From contig QJZC01000020.1 in assembly GCA_003247575.1 (NCBI GenBank), forward strand, positions 124,001 through 188,000: a stretch of DNA of 64,000 nt, in the 5' to 3' direction. Made by a program: the position numbers and the translations under genes. This document shows, one piece after another, positions 63,091 to 64,000 of this stretch. The notes under the pieces were generated by a model. The model was not told the origin of the DNA. It saw only the letters and a program-made list of their open reading frames with translations, and ran no database searches. Within the stretch, counting starts at the first letter, position 1, and each line of letters begins with the position of its first letter. Source of the DNA: Pseudomonadota bacterium. Lineage in GTDB: Bacteria > Myxococcota_A > UBA9160 > SZUA-336.

Positions 63091-64000
63091 ATGAACCACT
63101 CGAACCGATCCCCATCGCTTCACTGTCGCCGTTTCTATGGCTTCTTTCTTGCTCTTCTCTTCGGGTCAGCTTGCACCTATCACGTGGACAGTTTCGTGGA
63201 TGCCCCGGACGCAGACCCCGGAGACTTCCTTTGTGAGACTGCTGCGGGGGAGTGCACGCTTCGTGCGGCAATCGAGGAAGCCAACAGTCTCCCTACAGCA
63301 GATCTGATCGTACTTTCGCCGGGGACCTACACACTCGACCTCCCGGTGGCCGCTGGAGGTGGGCAGTTGAACATAACCGAGAGTGTGACGATCCAGGGAG
63401 CAGGCCGCACGGCCACAGTGATCGAACAGGAGGAGTTCTCCCAGAGGGTGATGAGCGTCAGCGGCGGCGAGGTCGACATTGCAAATCTCACCCTGCGCGG
63501 TGCATCTGCCCCGTTCCTCGATGGCGGTGGCCTTCTCGTGTTGGATGGTACGGTCGAAGTGGCAGACGTTGGGCTGATTGGGAACGAAGCGTTTCGCGGA
63601 GCAGGTATCGCGGTACGTGTCGCGGCGGATGTCCGTATGCTTCGTGTCGCGATCCGCGACAACTCTGCGGCTGAGCGCGGAGGCGGGGTCTACAACTTCG
63701 GTACGCTGGCCATCACGAACTCCGAGGTCTCCGGTAACGATTCCAACCGTGTCGGAGGGATTGCGAATCAGGGGGATCTTCGACTCACGAATGTCACGGT
63801 GAGCGGGAACATCGCGAGGTCGGGCTCGGCAGGCACGGGCGGGCTCTCTCAGGTCGGTAGCGCCGTTCTGCGGAACGTGACCGTGACGGAAAACAGCTCG
63901 TTCTCGGGCCCCGCCAGCAGCTTCAGAGCTGGCGGGATCCATCTTGTACCGGGGTCATCGACGACGATCACGAACAGTATCATCGCGAACAACGACGGTG
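63091..64000 (+). CDS. CSLREA/beta-helix extracellular protein, partial (3' end outside window)
   Basis: The frame is open from ATG 63091 to the window end (303 codons). It has a signal peptide (YGFFLALLFGSAC), then FVDAPDADPGDFLCETAAGE, CTLRAAIEEANSLPTADLIV, the CSLREA domain. Right-handed beta-helix turns follow, with GGG-x-x-N-x-G and L-T-N-x-T-V-S-G-N repeats (VGGIANQGDLRLTNVTVSGN). Such proteins are surface-exposed or secreted polymorphic-repeat proteins, often large. The S-A-C at residues 26-28 could make it a lipoprotein, but the lipobox is weak. Confidence 0.8.
   Translation, partial: MNHSNRSPSLHCRRFYGFFLALLFGSACTYHVDSFVDAPDADPGDFLCETAAGECTLRAAIEEANSLPTADLIVLSPGTYTLDLPVAAGGGQLNITESVTIQGAGRTATVIEQEEFSQRVMSVSGGEVDIANLTLRGASAPFLDGGGLLVLDGTVEVADVGLIGNEAFRGAGIAVRVAADVRMLRVAIRDNSAAERGGGVYNFGTLAITNSEVSGNDSNRVGGIANQGDLRLTNVTVSGNIARSGSAGTGGLSQVGSAVLRNVTVTENSSFSGPASSFRAGGIHLVPGSSTTITNSIIANNDG

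Noticed and set aside
1-64000. tRNA, rRNA, CRISPR array, insertion sequence
   Set aside because: No T-loop/acceptor pattern of a tRNA, no rRNA stretch, no regularly spaced repeats and no transposase motif were seen by eye. This is not a substitute for a search.

Overview
The window is high-GC bacterial DNA with tightly packed genes, many 4-bp ATGA overlaps and very long antisense open frames, as expected at high GC. The cell is Gram-negative: there are outer-membrane barrels (a DUF1302-type porin, a TonB-dependent receptor, a POTRA/TpsB transporter), an OmpA-like peptidoglycan-binding lipoprotein and many lipobox signal peptides. The mix of a kinase-AAA regulator, caspases, CHAT, a contractile injection system, CSLREA/beta-helix and GGDEF/EAL proteins suggests a delta-proteobacterial or Myxococcota-like lineage. 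That placement is inference; no rRNA or tRNA was seen.

1-14 kb is mostly ordinary: a cut cupin gene, a GNAT acetyltransferase, a DgkA-type lipid kinase, a GT-C-like membrane protein, a decayed ECF sigma factor, a DUF1302 outer-membrane protein, a 1268-aa Ser/Thr kinase-AAA regulator, a HAD phosphatase and a methyltransferase. 14.3-22.4 kb (minus strand) is one signalling operon: TonB receptor, periplasmic ABC-type binding protein, hybrid histidine kinase and a REC-PAS-GGDEF-EAL response regulator. 22.6-24.2 kb is a three-gene unit (pyruvoyl arginine decarboxylase, NNMT-family N-methyltransferase, 4-TM protein) that looks able to make, methylate and perhaps export a guanidino amine. A thiolase follows.

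26.5-52.8 kb is the notable part. It begins with a two-partner secretion pair whose secreted partner fuses a short haemagglutinin-type TPS domain to TPRs and a CHAT protease. Next come a DUF4384 lipoprotein with an active-looking caspase lipoprotein, then a lipoprotein joining a caspase-like domain without its catalytic His to an NlpC/P60-like peptidase. Beside these lies a compact contractile injection system (CIS) operon on the minus strand: DUF4255 cap, sheath, tube, Pro-rich protein, LysM tube adaptor, VgrG-like spike, PAAR-like tip, gp25, a gpJ baseplate protein fused to a propeller-like region, gpI, and a PASTA membrane protein. No AAA+ ATPase, tape measure or tail fibre gene lies in the window. 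The proximity of three clan-CD-type peptidases and a CIS suggests a protease-linked CIS island, perhaps acting in regulated cell death; this is a hypothesis.

53-64 kb holds a truncated DUF3237 gene, a translationally coupled pair of polytopic membrane proteins (spermidine-synthase-like and TPR), an acyltransferase-3, a LysR regulator with a one-base frameshift, a DUF4398/OmpA lipoprotein pair and the start of a CSLREA beta-helix protein cut by the window end.
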